Below, piece after piece: positions 35,001-42,937 of a stretch of DNA of 64,000 nucleotides. This stretch comes from CAYLLN01 sp964384375. Its GTDB lineage: Bacteria > Planctomycetota > Planctomycetia > Pirellulales > Pirellulaceae. Under the pieces are notes generated by a model, which had not been told where the DNA came from, made no database searches, and saw only the letters and a list, made by a program, of their open reading frames with translations. The translations under genes and the position numbers were made by a program. Where the stretch lies: NCBI GenBank assembly GCA_964384375.1, contig CAYLLN010000032.1:4757-68756 (forward strand), in the 5' to 3' direction. Position 1 is the first letter of the stretch, and every line of letters starts with the position of its first letter.

Positions 35001-35151
35001 CGCCCGCATAGGCGGCGAGCGCTTCGTGATAGACCTTGATCGCCTTGTGGGTGGGCTTGAGTGGTCCGGCAAGCGTCATCGGTGAGAGCCGCGAAACCGC
35101 GGGGCGCGAAGTCCATTTCGGTCGGAACTGGACCAAAGTGTACCGCGGCAT
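32029..35151 (-). CDS. Type ISP-like restriction-modification protein (nuclease + adenine methyltransferase, no helicase)
   Basis: 1040 aa (1016 from ATG 35079). The N-terminal nuclease has a PD-(D/E)xK pattern (PDGTVRD, D95; WEAKD, E110 and K112). A helical coupler (about 180-340) leads to an N6-adenine methyltransferase with SAM motif LDPCTGTGNF (371-380) and catalytic NPPY (476-479). The remaining ~550 residues should hold the target-recognition and type ISP C-terminal domains. No Walker A or DExH helicase motifs are seen, unlike LlaGI-type ISP enzymes. It presumably defends against phage or plasmid DNA while methylating host sites. The central part has lower GC than both ends, suggesting domain exchange. 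No partner gene is adjacent. Confidence 0.82.
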   Translation of the reverse strand: MPRYTLVQFRPKWTSRPAVSRLSPMTLAGPLKPTHKAIKVYHEALAAYAGAQVEHEGATETAFQRLLEDSARSAHGWMLVPKLPVKRGGKSVIPDGTVRDAFFFHRGYWEAKDTADDLNAEIRKKIAKGYPLVNTIFEDTTRAVLYQNGDVAYEADLTDPQQVCDLLNAFFAHTEPAYEGFEEAVDEFKERVPELAQALAAIIKDSHDKNTKFQAAFDKFFTLCQTALNPNIRRDAVDEMLIQHLLTERLIRTIFDKDDFTRQNVIAAEVETVISALTSQSFSRKEFLKKLDRFYLAIEHAAESLEDFSEKQHFLNTVYERFFQGYSVKVADTHGIVYTPQEIVDFMCASVAEVLEKEFGKSLGDKEVHILDPCTGTGNFIVNLINRIPKKDLPRMYRQQLFANEVMLLPYYIAALNIEHAYYEKTGQYEPFEGLCFVDTLDLAEKRQATFEFLNQENTQRVERQRNTPITVIIGNPPYNANQLNENDNNKNRVYSVVDRRIKETYASSSSATLKNKLYDPYVKFFRWATDRLNGRDGIICFVSNNSFAVDQAPFDGMRAQIHKDFTRIVHVDLHGNVRQNPKLSGTTHNVFGIQVGVGITIAIRRAKDRKHSVSYFRVPEAWRKEQKLGWLQEMETTTQVGWKRVVPDELSNWLILPTNKKFQRYVPLGSENGDSIFDQFSTGAKSNRDDVVYDFNRNACLSRVESFAENYNSEVDRFKRKGTVSDVDSFVDPLKVKWSSTLKLHLTRGRYAEFDAKKMRTCLYRPFTKKSLYFDDILNDRPGLFRRVFPSAKQERENIVIYSTNHSQAPFSVLGTNCVANEAVGGRAGTCFAFYTYDETGTRRRENITDWALNEFRKHYKIAKLTKWDIFHYVYGLLHHPGYRKKYADNLKRELPRIPFAPEFAAFNIAGHELLTLHLNYDGLKPAKLKWVEVEEVPLSYRVEKMKLAKDKKSLVVNDSLTLADIPPETFDYRLGNRSALEWVIDQYQVSTDKRSGIVSDPNRADDPEYIVRLVGQVVRVSIETVKIVNALPEQFEPK

Positions 35152-35333
35152 GGCGGGAATTGGACCCCCCTTCGCCGGATGCCTGAAACGACCTAGACCG
35201 CAAAGAAACGCGACGAGAGAGCAAGCGAGCTAGCACCACAGATTTCCTCCCGATTCGTCTAGGCGCTCTGCAACCTGGCCTGCTATCGTTCGCGACCTTT
35301 CTCGCTCGCGCGACTTTCTCGCAGGATGCGCTT

Positions 35334-36128
35334 ATGAACTGCTGGCTGGCTCGCCTGATGTGGTCGCTCGTGTGGCTGCTGGTCGCTGCGTTTCCCGCGG
35401 CGGCACAGGAGTTTCGCATCGACACGGAGATTTTCATCGGCAAGGAACGCGAGCCGGCAGCTGAGACGCTGACGCTCTTCTCTAACGGGAGGATTTACGA
35501 CTTTTTCCTCACGAAGCCTGAGGAGATCACCATCTTCGATCCGCTCGGTGGACGGTTCACGCTGCTCGATCCGGTGCGTAAGGTTCGTTGCGGCATATCC
35601 ACGCAGGAGGTGTCGGAGTATGTGCTGGCTCTGAGGACGCACGCCGTGCAGTCGAAGGACACTCTGTTCGCCTTCGCGGCCCAGCCGGAGTTCACGCGTA
35701 ACGTCGAGGAATACGAAGAGAACGGCCAGGATTTCGTCCGCCTGACGCTGACGGGCAAGCCACTGGAGTACGTCGCCGTCGCTCGCAAACCGGAGCGGCC
35801 GGAGGCGGTGCGAGCGATCCGCAGCTTCTCGGATTGGTTCGCCCGGCTCAATGCGATGCGCGGCAACCTCCCGCCGGAGGCGCGGATGGAACTGAATCAG
35901 GCCATTGCGGAACGTGATCTCGTTCCGCTCGAAATCACCCGCACGATCGACGGCAAAGTGGCTCGCAGCCGGCACCTGGTGACGTGGACCCTCTCGGGCG
36001 AAGACCGCAAAAAGATCGAGCGAGCCGGCACGTACATGACGGAGTTCTCTTCCGTCAGCTTCGACGAGTACCGCACCATCGCCGGAAAGCCGGAGGCGCA
36101 AACGGCTGGGAAGCAGGCGAAGCGGTAA
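35334..36128 (+). CDS. Secreted hypothetical protein
   Basis: 264 aa with an N-terminal signal peptide (cleavage near AAAQE). The body begins FRIDTEIFIGKEREPAAETL and includes ITIFDPLGGRFTLLDPVRK, a mixed beta-rich sequence I cannot assign. It has the character of a conserved planctomycete exported protein of unknown role. The Gfo/Idh gene converges on it with a 21-nt gap. No lipobox. Confidence 0.7.
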   Translation: MNCWLARLMWSLVWLLVAAFPAAAQEFRIDTEIFIGKEREPAAETLTLFSNGRIYDFFLTKPEEITIFDPLGGRFTLLDPVRKVRCGISTQEVSEYVLALRTHAVQSKDTLFAFAAQPEFTRNVEEYEENGQDFVRLTLTGKPLEYVAVARKPERPEAVRAIRSFSDWFARLNAMRGNLPPEARMELNQAIAERDLVPLEITRTIDGKVARSRHLVTWTLSGEDRKKIERAGTYMTEFSSVSFDEYRTIAGKPEAQTAGKQAKR

Positions 36129-36149
36129 AGCGGCACGAATTCCAAGCCG

Positions 36150-37160
36150 CTACTTCACATCCAGCTCTTTCAGCCGCTTGTCGGCCAGCGGGATTGCCTT
36201 TGTCATCACGTCGATGAGTTTGACCGGCTTCCCCTCCTGACGCTTGCTTTCGTCGGCAGCTTCCATGAAGGCGTACAGCTCGATCGTTTCCTCGGGAGCG
36301 ATTGGGACTTCTTTGGTGCGGAAGAACTTGACGATTTCAACCACCAGCGGCCGGTAAGTCTCGTACTTGCCCACTTCCTGCGGTCCTTGCTCGGTCATGG
36401 CGGTGCCGCCATAGCCCTTGTCCTCGCGAAAAATGCCGACGCGATCGCCGGACCAATGGCCAGTCACTTGAATCGTTCCGGCCGCCGTTGTGCCGCGTTC
36501 AACCGTCTCGCAGCCGGTGCCCAAAACGGCATAGAGCGCCTCGCAGCCGTGAATGCCGTACCAGTAGAGGTCGGGATGTGTCGGCTCCAGAGCAGCCGGG
36601 CTGAAGGTTTCGCAGCGAGTGATCTTGCCGAACTTGCCGGCGCGGGCCTCCTGGGTCGATTTGCCGTAGCGGAGGCTCGACGAGCAGAACATGGGGCAAT
36701 CGTAAATTTTCGCCGCGCGGAACAGGGCGATGCAGTCGGGGAGCGAACCGGCCAGCGGCTTGTCGATGAAGACCGGCTTCTTGGCTTTGAACACCGGCAA
36801 CGCCTGTTCCAGATGCGGCCGGCCGTCGTTCGTTTCGAGCAGGACGCAATCGACTCGCTTCAGCAGTTCGTCGATCGAATCGACGATTTCGACGCCCAGC
36901 TTCTGCAATTCTGCGGTGTATTCCGGCACGCGCTTCGTGCTCGATTCGATGTCGGGGCTCCCCTTGGGATACGCGGCGACAACGCGGCAATGCGACACAT
37001 CTTCCTTGGCGTCCGGGCTGTTCAATTCCTTCGTGAAGGCGATCGCGTGCGACGTATCGAGGCCGATGATGCCGACCTTGATCTCGGGCGGATCGGCAGC
37101 GGCGGCAAGCGGGACAAGCATGGAGAAGGTGGTCGCGGCAAGAAGGATGCGGGAATACAT
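36150..37160 (-). CDS. Exported Gfo/Idh/MocA-family oxidoreductase
   Basis: 336 aa. An apparent signal peptide (MYSRILLAATTFSMLVPLAA) precedes a Rossmann domain (KVGIIGLDTSHAIAF). The conserved EKP/DKP-type motif is present as VFIDKPLAGS, and a C-terminal alpha/beta domain follows (WYGIHGCEALYAVLGTG has the catalytic-region histidine). Family members are NAD(P)-linked sugar oxidoreductases; planctomycetes carry many with export signals. The first glycine motif is GIIGLDTSH, not the usual GxGxxG, so cofactor binding may be altered. Confidence 0.82.
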   Translation of the reverse strand: MYSRILLAATTFSMLVPLAAAADPPEIKVGIIGLDTSHAIAFTKELNSPDAKEDVSHCRVVAAYPKGSPDIESSTKRVPEYTAELQKLGVEIVDSIDELLKRVDCVLLETNDGRPHLEQALPVFKAKKPVFIDKPLAGSLPDCIALFRAAKIYDCPMFCSSSLRYGKSTQEARAGKFGKITRCETFSPAALEPTHPDLYWYGIHGCEALYAVLGTGCETVERGTTAAGTIQVTGHWSGDRVGIFREDKGYGGTAMTEQGPQEVGKYETYRPLVVEIVKFFRTKEVPIAPEETIELYAFMEAADESKRQEGKPVKLIDVMTKAIPLADKRLKELDVK

Positions 37161-37264
37161 GGCAGAAAAAGGAGGCGGGAGTCAGGGGTCATAAATCAGG
37201 AGCCAATTTGGCCCACATTCGCCGCAAAAGCAAGGATTGAGGCTGCTGGCCAAAAGGCACGTCC

Positions 37265-37294
37265 TTGACCGCTCGCTTGGCCCCTTTCTACGAT
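37265..37294 (+). promoter_or_regulatory. folE promoter (TTGACC-N18-TACGAT)
   Basis: TTGACC at 37265-37270 and TACGAT at 37289-37294. The ATG at 37304 lies 9 nt past the -10, so the transcript would start at or a few bases from the start codon. Confidence 0.5.
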
Positions 37295-37303
37295 GCGAGT
37301 AGC

Positions 37304-37948
37304 ATGTCCAATTCATCACAACACGGTTCCACCGCTGGATGCAGCGGCGATGACGAAGCGCCCGGCCGCGGCCTCGATGCTGCCGTTGATCTGCCGCGAA
37401 TTCAACGGGCGGTGCGCGAGATTCTCATCGCCGTCGGGGAGAATCCCGATCGCGAAGGATTGCTCGAAACGCCCGCTCGCGTCGCCCGGATGTATGCCGA
37501 GATGTTTTCGGGGCTCCGACTCGACCCTCGCGAACATACGCAAAAATTCTTCAGCGAGCAGTACGACGAGGTCGTACTCGTCCGCGACATCAGCTTCTGT
37601 TCGATGTGCGAGCATCACTTGCTGCCGTTTATCGGCAAGGCGCACGTGGCGTACATTCCGAAGGGAAAGGTCATCGGCCTGTCGAAGATCGCCCGGGTCG
37701 TCGAGGTCATCTCACGCCGGCCGCAGGTGCAGGAGCGGATGACCGAGGAGATCGCGAACCTCCTTGTGAGCGAACTCGATGCGAAAGGGGTCGCGGTTGT
37801 CATCGAGGCTTCGCATAGTTGCATGACGATCCGCGGCGTGAAGAAACCTGGCAGCTCGATGGTCACGTCGGCGATGAAGGGGCTTTTCCGCTCGAACCTT
37901 TCGACGCGGGCTGAGGTGATGCAGCTCATTTATGGGAATCGGGCGTAG
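37304..37948 (+). CDS. folE: GTP cyclohydrolase I
   Basis: 214 aa. The type IA family is clear: NPDREGLLETPARVARMY, the zinc/active-site FCSMCEHHLLPF, HVAYIPKGKVIGLSK, RPQVQERM, and the C-terminal SHSCMTIRGVKKPGS with the second zinc cysteine. It converts GTP to dihydroneopterin triphosphate, the first step of folate synthesis, in the cytosol. The first ~25 residues are variable. ATG 37304 was chosen over an upstream TTG because a promoter overlaps that region. It complements FolK encoded at 12646. Confidence 0.95.
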   Translation: MSNSSQHGSTAGCSGDDEAPGRGLDAAVDLPRIQRAVREILIAVGENPDREGLLETPARVARMYAEMFSGLRLDPREHTQKFFSEQYDEVVLVRDISFCSMCEHHLLPFIGKAHVAYIPKGKVIGLSKIARVVEVISRRPQVQERMTEEIANLLVSELDAKGVAVVIEASHSCMTIRGVKKPGSSMVTSAMKGLFRSNLSTRAEVMQLIYGNRA

Positions 37949-37962
37949 TCGTCCGCACGCGT

Positions 37963-38739
37963 GTGTTCGGCATTATCCTCGTCGATTTCCTCTTCCGTCT
38001 CACGCTCGGTGTTGCCGTCGCGATGGGGGTCACGCCGTCGCGCTATGTCACCAGCGGGTTCTTCCGCGTTCACTTGTGGGTGCTCATGGGAGTGCAAACG
38101 CTCACCGCATTGGCACTGTGGTCGCGGCCGGCCAGTGCAAGTATTTCATCGGTAGTGCCGTGGCAGCTCGGCTGCGCCATTGCCGCGGCAGTTGTCAGCT
38201 ACCTCGGCGCAGTCATTTGGATGTACGAGCGGCCGACAGCAGGAAAGGGCGCAATTTGGACGATCGCGGCGCTCGCGCTGGCCGGCTGTGTCTTGCCGCT
38301 TTCGCCGCCGATCGGCTGGCAAGTCGCCGACCGGGTGACAAGCAGCTTGCTCCTCGGACTGGTAACCACGGCAATGCTCCTCGGTCACTGGTACCTCAAC
38401 ACGCCGACGATGAAGCTCGAGCCGCTGCGACAGCTCGTGCTGCTGCTTGGCGCGGCCGTCGCCCTCCGGGCTGTTGTTTCCGGCAGCGGCACGTGGCTTG
38501 AGTACACCGCCCGCAGCGCCGCCCAAAACAGCGCGATGCAGACGTGGCTCCTGTTTCTTGGCCTTCGCTGGCTCGCGGGCATTTTCGGTGTCCTCGGGCT
38601 AAGCTGGCTCACCTGGCAAACGCTCAAGATTCCCAACACGCAGAGCGCGACCGGAATTCTTTATGCCGCCGTCATTCTGGCGTTCATCGGTGAACTGACG
38701 AGTCAGTTGCTTTCGGCTGAAGCGAGGTATCCGCTGTGA
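37963..38739 (+). CDS. Multi-pass membrane protein of unknown function
   Basis: 258 aa from GTG, 14 nt after folE. Seven or eight hydrophobic helices fill the sequence, with few loops (VTPSRYVTSGFFRVHLWVLM near the start, TPTMKLEPLRQLVLLLGAAV in the middle). No known motif is recognised. The stop overlaps the next start (GTGA), so it is coupled to the zinc-ribbon membrane gene. It may be part of a three-gene unit downstream of folE. Confidence 0.75.
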   Translation: MFGIILVDFLFRLTLGVAVAMGVTPSRYVTSGFFRVHLWVLMGVQTLTALALWSRPASASISSVVPWQLGCAIAAAVVSYLGAVIWMYERPTAGKGAIWTIAALALAGCVLPLSPPIGWQVADRVTSSLLLGLVTTAMLLGHWYLNTPTMKLEPLRQLVLLLGAAVALRAVVSGSGTWLEYTARSAAQNSAMQTWLLFLGLRWLAGIFGVLGLSWLTWQTLKIPNTQSATGILYAAVILAFIGELTSQLLSAEARYPL

Positions 38740-39209
38740 ACGTCACTTTCCGCTGCCCATCGTGCGACGCCACCAGCCGTGTGGAGTTTTCCGCCGACAC
38801 TCGCGACATCGCTTGCCCCGCCTGCCAGGCGAAGCTGCCGGTGCCGGAGGGCGCTATCGCCGACGAAAAGCTCTGGCACTGCCTCGTTTGTCCCAGCACC
38901 GAGCTTTTCATCCGCAAGGACTTCTCGCAGCAGCTTGGCGTGGCAATCGTCGTCGTCGGCTTCGTCATCAGCTCGATCTTCTGGTACTACCGCCTGCCGC
39001 TTTGGACCTATGGCGTGCTCTTCGCGACAGCCCTGATCGATGTGCTCCTCTACTTGCTCGTGGGCAACGTGCTGCACTGTTACCGCTGCCACGCACAATA
39101 TCGCGGTATTCCGGGCCTGGAAAACCACGGCGGCTTCAACCTGGAAACGCACGAAAAGCACCGCCAGCAGCTCATTCGCCTGGCCGAGGCGGAAAAAGCC
39201 CGCGGTTGA
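38736..39209 (+). CDS. Zinc-ribbon membrane protein
   Basis: 157 aa. The N-terminus has paired CxxC motifs (FRCPSCDATS, ACPACQAK), a third in HCLVCPS, and a fourth (HCYRCHAQYRG) after two membrane helices (about 70-110). It thus looks like a zinc-ribbon protein with two helices, a group common in planctomycetes with unknown role. GTG start overlaps the preceding stop. Confidence 0.75.
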   Translation: MNVTFRCPSCDATSRVEFSADTRDIACPACQAKLPVPEGAIADEKLWHCLVCPSTELFIRKDFSQQLGVAIVVVGFVISSIFWYYRLPLWTYGVLFATALIDVLLYLLVGNVLHCYRCHAQYRGIPGLENHGGFNLETHEKHRQQLIRLAEAEKARG

Positions 39210-39375
39210 TTACCGGCATCTATTGTCGGTCGAGGGAGCAAGCCCATTCTTTAGCCGGCTTGAGGGCTTCCGCTTGCGTCCGCTACGACCCGCACATTCG
39301 GAGCGAACAGAACCGCACCCGGCGGCGCGCGAGCTACGCTTGCCTTGGCGGAGTGTGCTTTTGCGGAGGAGACCC

Positions 39376-39825
39376 ATGCTGGAACGACGCCGTCGCCGGT
39401 TGCTGATCGACCGACCCGTGCAGATCGCGCTCTTAGTGCGAGTGGTCAGCTACTGGGCCCTGTGCTTGCTGGTCGTGGGCTCGCTGCTCGTCCTGTGGGA
39501 GGTCTTCGCCGGCCCGCCGAATCGGACGACCAACGTGCTGACGGCTGCGATCGACCGCTATTTCCCGGCCATGCTCTGCTCGCTCATGCTCCTGCCGCTC
39601 GTGCTCTGCGACGTGCTCAAATTGAGCCACCGTTTTGTCGGCCCCGTCTGGCGGATGCGGCAAGGGCTGCGGCAACTGGCCGACGGGAAGCGACCGGAGA
39701 CGATGCGGTTTCGCAAGGACGACTTCTGGCCGGAAATGGCCGACGAATTCAATGCCGTCGCCGAACAGGTCGAAGGAACCCGCGACGCGCTGGTCGAGTC
39801 GCGGATGAGTGGAAGTTTGTCGTAA
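39376..39825 (+). CDS. Small membrane protein with HAMP-like domain
   Basis: 149 aa; ATG preceded by GGAGGA. Two membrane helices (about 14-40 and 55-78) precede a HAMP-like segment (VGPVWRMRQGLRQLADGKRP followed by DDFWPEMADEFNAVAEQVEG). There is no histidine kinase or methyl-accepting domain behind it, so it may pair with another protein. Its stop and the stop of the next, convergent gene are adjacent (39825/39826). Confidence 0.7.
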   Translation: MLERRRRRLLIDRPVQIALLVRVVSYWALCLLVVGSLLVLWEVFAGPPNRTTNVLTAAIDRYFPAMLCSLMLLPLVLCDVLKLSHRFVGPVWRMRQGLRQLADGKRPETMRFRKDDFWPEMADEFNAVAEQVEGTRDALVESRMSGSLS

Positions 39826-40569
39826 TTACCGGATCGCAATCGCCTGCTGCAGCGGCTGCAGGACGTTCTCGACAACGTAGTTATCTACCACATCGCGGCA
39901 GATTTCAGCCAGGCGGTTCATTGCCGACACGTACGTCTCGCCTGCTTCCAGGCTGCCGTAACGCCGGGCGGTGAAATAGACACTCAGTTGCTCCTCGGGG
40001 AATTCCTTCACCCGCATGTGATAGGCCGTTGTCCGCGACTCGATACTTAGGCGGCACTGCACGCGGCACTCGTCGTCCAGGGCGAACTGAATCGACGGCT
40101 CGTTCGCCAGCACCTGAGCCCCCGGAATCTGCGTCATTTTTTCAAAGGCGGGGGACACGCCCAAGGCGTCGATGAGCAGTTGATTGTGATTGCCCCGATA
40201 GTTGAAATCGAAGCCGTACATGACGTTCAGCGACTCGCAGTCGAGTGGGCTAAGCGAGAGGGCGTAGGGCACGAGGTCGAGCACGAAGGCGTGCTGTTTC
40301 ATCGCCTCTTCGACACTCGGCGGATTCACGAACCCGGAGCAGACCCGCCGCGACTCGATGCTCGTCCAGCGGTAGTTACCGCCGTCTTTGTCCTCTTCCA
40401 GAACGAACTCGCCCCGCTCGCGGCTATAGAAATTCCGCATCGCAGGGTAGTGCTTTTTGACTTGCTCGAAGTAATGCAGGACGGTCTCGCGGCTATGCGG
40501 CAGCTCCATCTCGGTGTTGAGGTTCATGTTGACGTAATAATCGTCGCTGAACGCTTGATAGCGACTCAT
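39826..40569 (-). CDS. Hypothetical protein (conserved-looking)
   Basis: 247 aa from ATG 40569 with GAAAGGA upstream. A soluble alpha/beta composition without membrane segments; SLSPLDCESLNVMYGFDFNY and EEQLSVYFTARRYGSLEAGE stand out as conserved-looking. No domain is recognised. Convergent with the HAMP-like gene, without any gap between stop codons. Confidence 0.7.
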   Translation of the reverse strand: MSRYQAFSDDYYVNMNLNTEMELPHSRETVLHYFEQVKKHYPAMRNFYSRERGEFVLEEDKDGGNYRWTSIESRRVCSGFVNPPSVEEAMKQHAFVLDLVPYALSLSPLDCESLNVMYGFDFNYRGNHNQLLIDALGVSPAFEKMTQIPGAQVLANEPSIQFALDDECRVQCRLSIESRTTAYHMRVKEFPEEQLSVYFTARRYGSLEAGETYVSAMNRLAEICRDVVDNYVVENVLQPLQQAIAIR

Positions 40570-40702
40570 CGGGCCTGTCCTTTCTGTCATTGGCAGCCAA
40601 ACTCCTCCTTAACCGATACCATTGTTGCATCGCCCGCTTCATCAACCTGACAACTGTAGTATAGGTAGGGTCGGGAAGAGCGTCAAAGCGGCGGCGTTTG
40701 AC

Positions 40703-40729
40703 GAGCGGGAGGCGTCAGCCTCCCGATGG
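40703..40729. repeat. REP-like palindrome, copy 2
   Basis: GAGCGGGAGGCGTCAGCCTC followed by CCGATGG; GGGAGGC-gtca-GCCTCCC is a perfect 7-bp stem. 26 of 27 bases match 2781-2807. A weaker relative is at 42916-42938 (GCGGGAGCCTCGCCCTCCCG). Confidence 0.7.
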
Positions 40730-40758
40730 CGCTGCGTTGGCAAAGCAGTTGTGCTCCT

Positions 40759-40886
40759 GGGGTGGCTGTGTGCTTGCGCAGCAAACCACGGCGAGATACG
40801 GCGGCAATTGCAAATTTGCCAGTGACCATTGCAAATTGCAAAATGGCGGAAACAATTTGCAATTCTCAATTTGCATTTTGCAAGTG
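40759..40886. repeat. Interspersed repeat cluster upstream of ogt
   Basis: GGGTGGCTGTG...GCGCAGCAAACCACGGCGAG (40759-40792) matches the region before the hairpin at 8834. It is followed by AT-rich ATTGCAAATTTGC / CAATTTGCAATT / ATTTTGCAA words in both orientations (40805-40886). Confidence 0.55.
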
Positions 40887-40908
40887 CTGCTCCTTATTTC
40901 GGATTCCC

Positions 40909-41499
40909 ATGACTAACCTATCGCCTCCACCTCAAGCCTTTGCCTTCCTCACCGACCTCGGCTGGCTCGCGGTCGCCTATCGGGACGAGCGGCTGGCCGC
41001 AATCACGATCGGCCATCCTTCCGCGGCAGCGGCGATTGCCGGCTTGCAGGTGGACGCGGAATGGACGGGGACCGATCGGAACGATCTGCCCAAACCGGTG
41101 GCGGAAGTGGTCGAGCGGCTAGAACGGTATGCCGTCGGCGAAGAAGTCACCTTTGCCGACGTGCCGCTCGATCTGTCGCATCTAACAGCGTTTCAGCAGC
41201 GCGTTGTGAAGGCGTGCCGGAAAATCGGCCGCGGCAAAACCAAGACTTACGGCGAATTGGCCACGGTAGCCGGTGCTCCCGGCGCTGCCCGCGCGGTTGG
41301 CAGCGTGATGGCCAAGAATCGCCTGCCGATCATCGTTCCGTGCCACCGCGTCGTCGGCTCGGGTGGCTCTCTCGGCGGCTTCTCCGCACCGACGGGGCTG
41401 AGCCTGAAGCAGCGGATGCTGGCGCTGGAGGGGTTTCAACAGGAGGAAAAGAAACCACGAATCCAACGAATCGGCCGAATGAAGGCTAGGATGCGTTAG
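40909..41499 (+). CDS. ogt: Methylated-DNA-protein cysteine methyltransferase
   Basis: 196 aa. The C-terminal domain has the alkyl-acceptor motif VPCHRVVGSGG, the DNA-binding RGKTKTYGELA and GSVMAKNRLPIIVPCH region, and a GFSAPTGLSLKQRMLALEGF end. It repairs O6-alkylguanine by irreversible self-alkylation. The N-terminal half (1-95) is divergent. The last ~16 residues (KKPRIQRIGRMKARMR) fall inside an inverted repeat arm, so the gene probably reads into a repeat. Confidence 0.9.
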   Translation: MTNLSPPPQAFAFLTDLGWLAVAYRDERLAAITIGHPSAAAAIAGLQVDAEWTGTDRNDLPKPVAEVVERLERYAVGEEVTFADVPLDLSHLTAFQQRVVKACRKIGRGKTKTYGELATVAGAPGAARAVGSVMAKNRLPIIVPCHRVVGSGGSLGGFSAPTGLSLKQRMLALEGFQQEEKKPRIQRIGRMKARMR

Positions 41500-41551
41500 C
41501 TCCTCGTCGTCTCTCCCGTATCCATTCGCAAGATTCGTCCGATTCGTGGTT
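41453..41551. repeat. 20-bp inverted repeat overlapping the ogt 3' end
   Basis: AACCACGAATC(C/G)(A/G)ACGAATC: arms 41453-41472 and 41532-41551 match at 18 of 20 positions. The left arm encodes part of the Ogt tail. Confidence 0.65.
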
Positions 41552-41559
41552 GCCCGCCT

Positions 41560-42624
41560 TCAGTCTTCCAGGCGTTTGACTACCGCTTCCCCCATCTGTT
41601 GCGTCGTCAGTTTCCCGCCCAGGTCCGGCGTCTGATTGCCGTCGGCCAAAGTACGTTCGACAGCGCGCCGGATCCTCGCTGCCGCGGCAGGGAGTTGCAG
41701 ATGATCGAGCATCATCGCGGCGCTGAGGATCGCAGCAACGGGATTGGCGATTCCCTTGCCGGCGATGTCCGGCGCGCTGCCGTGGACTGGCTCAAACATG
41801 GAAGGGAACTGTCGCTCGGGGTTCGTATTCGTGCTCGGCGCGAGGCCCAGGCCGCCGCCGAGGACGCCGCCCAGGTCCGTCAGCAAGTCGCCGAAGAGGT
41901 TCGACGCGACGACTACGTCGAACTTTTCCGGCCAGCGGACAAAGTTCATAATCAGCGCGTCGCAGTGCTGCCGCTCGCTCGTCACATCGGGATATTGCGG
42001 AGCCAGTTCGTCGAGCACTTCGTCCCATAGGACGTAGCCGTAGCGCTGAGCATTGCTCTTGGTCGCCATCGTCAGCTTCTTCCGCCGTTTGCGAGCCATC
42101 TCAAAGCCGTAGCGGAGGATACGCTCGACTCCTTTCCGCGTGTGCAGGGCCGTTTGCACGGCAACTTCGTCGGGCGTGCCGCGCTTGAGCCGGCCGCCGT
42201 TATCGACGTATTCCCCTTCGCTGTTTTCGCGAATGACGACCAGGTCGATATCACCGGGCTGCTTACCCGCCAGAACCGACTTGACTCCCGGAAAAAGCCT
42301 CGCCGGGCGGACGCAGGCGTATTGATCGAACGCCTGGCGGATTTTGACGAGTGGCGCGAGCGTCTCGTTATCAGGAATCAGCGCCGGCCAACCAACTGCA
42401 CCCAACAATATCGCGTCGAAAGGGCGCAGCACGTCAAGGAAATCGTCGGGTACGACCTGGCCATGCTTTTGCCAGTGCGTCACGCCCCAGTCGAACCTGG
42501 TCGTTTCAAGCGCGAAGCTACGATCCAGTTCCTGCAGCCGTGTGAGCACGCGGACAGCTTCGATAGTGACTTCCGGCCCAATGCCGTCGCCGGGATAGAG
42601 GGCGATCTTGAATTGGTTTGTCAT
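41560..42624 (-). CDS. Tartrate/D-malate dehydrogenase-type decarboxylating dehydrogenase
   Basis: 354 aa of the isocitrate/isopropylmalate dehydrogenase family: YPGDGIGPEV, NLFGDLLTDLGG with metal-binding Asp, and FEPVHGSAPDIAGKGIANP. The stretch KIRQAFDQYACVRPARLFPG and VVIRENSEGEYVDNGGRLKR points to the tartrate/D-malate branch (TtuC/DmlA) over LeuB. It would oxidise a 2-hydroxy acid with NAD and release CO2. No leucine-biosynthesis neighbours are present. The exact substrate is uncertain. Confidence 0.85.
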   Translation of the reverse strand: MTNQFKIALYPGDGIGPEVTIEAVRVLTRLQELDRSFALETTRFDWGVTHWQKHGQVVPDDFLDVLRPFDAILLGAVGWPALIPDNETLAPLVKIRQAFDQYACVRPARLFPGVKSVLAGKQPGDIDLVVIRENSEGEYVDNGGRLKRGTPDEVAVQTALHTRKGVERILRYGFEMARKRRKKLTMATKSNAQRYGYVLWDEVLDELAPQYPDVTSERQHCDALIMNFVRWPEKFDVVVASNLFGDLLTDLGGVLGGGLGLAPSTNTNPERQFPSMFEPVHGSAPDIAGKGIANPVAAILSAAMMLDHLQLPAAAARIRRAVERTLADGNQTPDLGGKLTTQQMGEAVVKRLED

Positions 42625-42633
42625 GCTCAGGTT

Positions 42634-42876
42634 TTAATGGATGGCACCCATTGGCAAGAACTGTGTGGCAAGCACGACTCCCGAGAACAACAGCACACCG
42701 ATCGCGGCGCCGGTAATCATCAATACGAAAGCTGAATTCCACTTTCCTTCTCGTCGTGGCTTGGTCATGACTTCATGCCAGCCACCGCGGCAGAAGATTA
42801 TTGCAAGGCTCGTGATCATGCAGCCAGCTCCGATCACAGAAATGACCAGCAACGTCAGTGCAACGACCAACTCCAT
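42634..42876 (-). CDS. Small two-helix membrane protein
   Basis: 80 aa with two hydrophobic helices (about 4-28 and 48-72) joined by a basic loop (TKPRREGKWN). No family recognised. It ends 9 nt before the dehydrogenase start on the same strand. Confidence 0.6.
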   Translation of the reverse strand: MELVVALTLLVISVIGAGCMITSLAIIFCRGGWHEVMTKPRREGKWNSAFVLMITGAAIGVLLFSGVVLATQFLPMGAIH

Positions 42877-42937
42877 AGCAAATTTCCTCGCTTAAGACGG
42901 TCAGAATGCGGCTCGGCGGGAGCCTCGCCCTCCCGAT

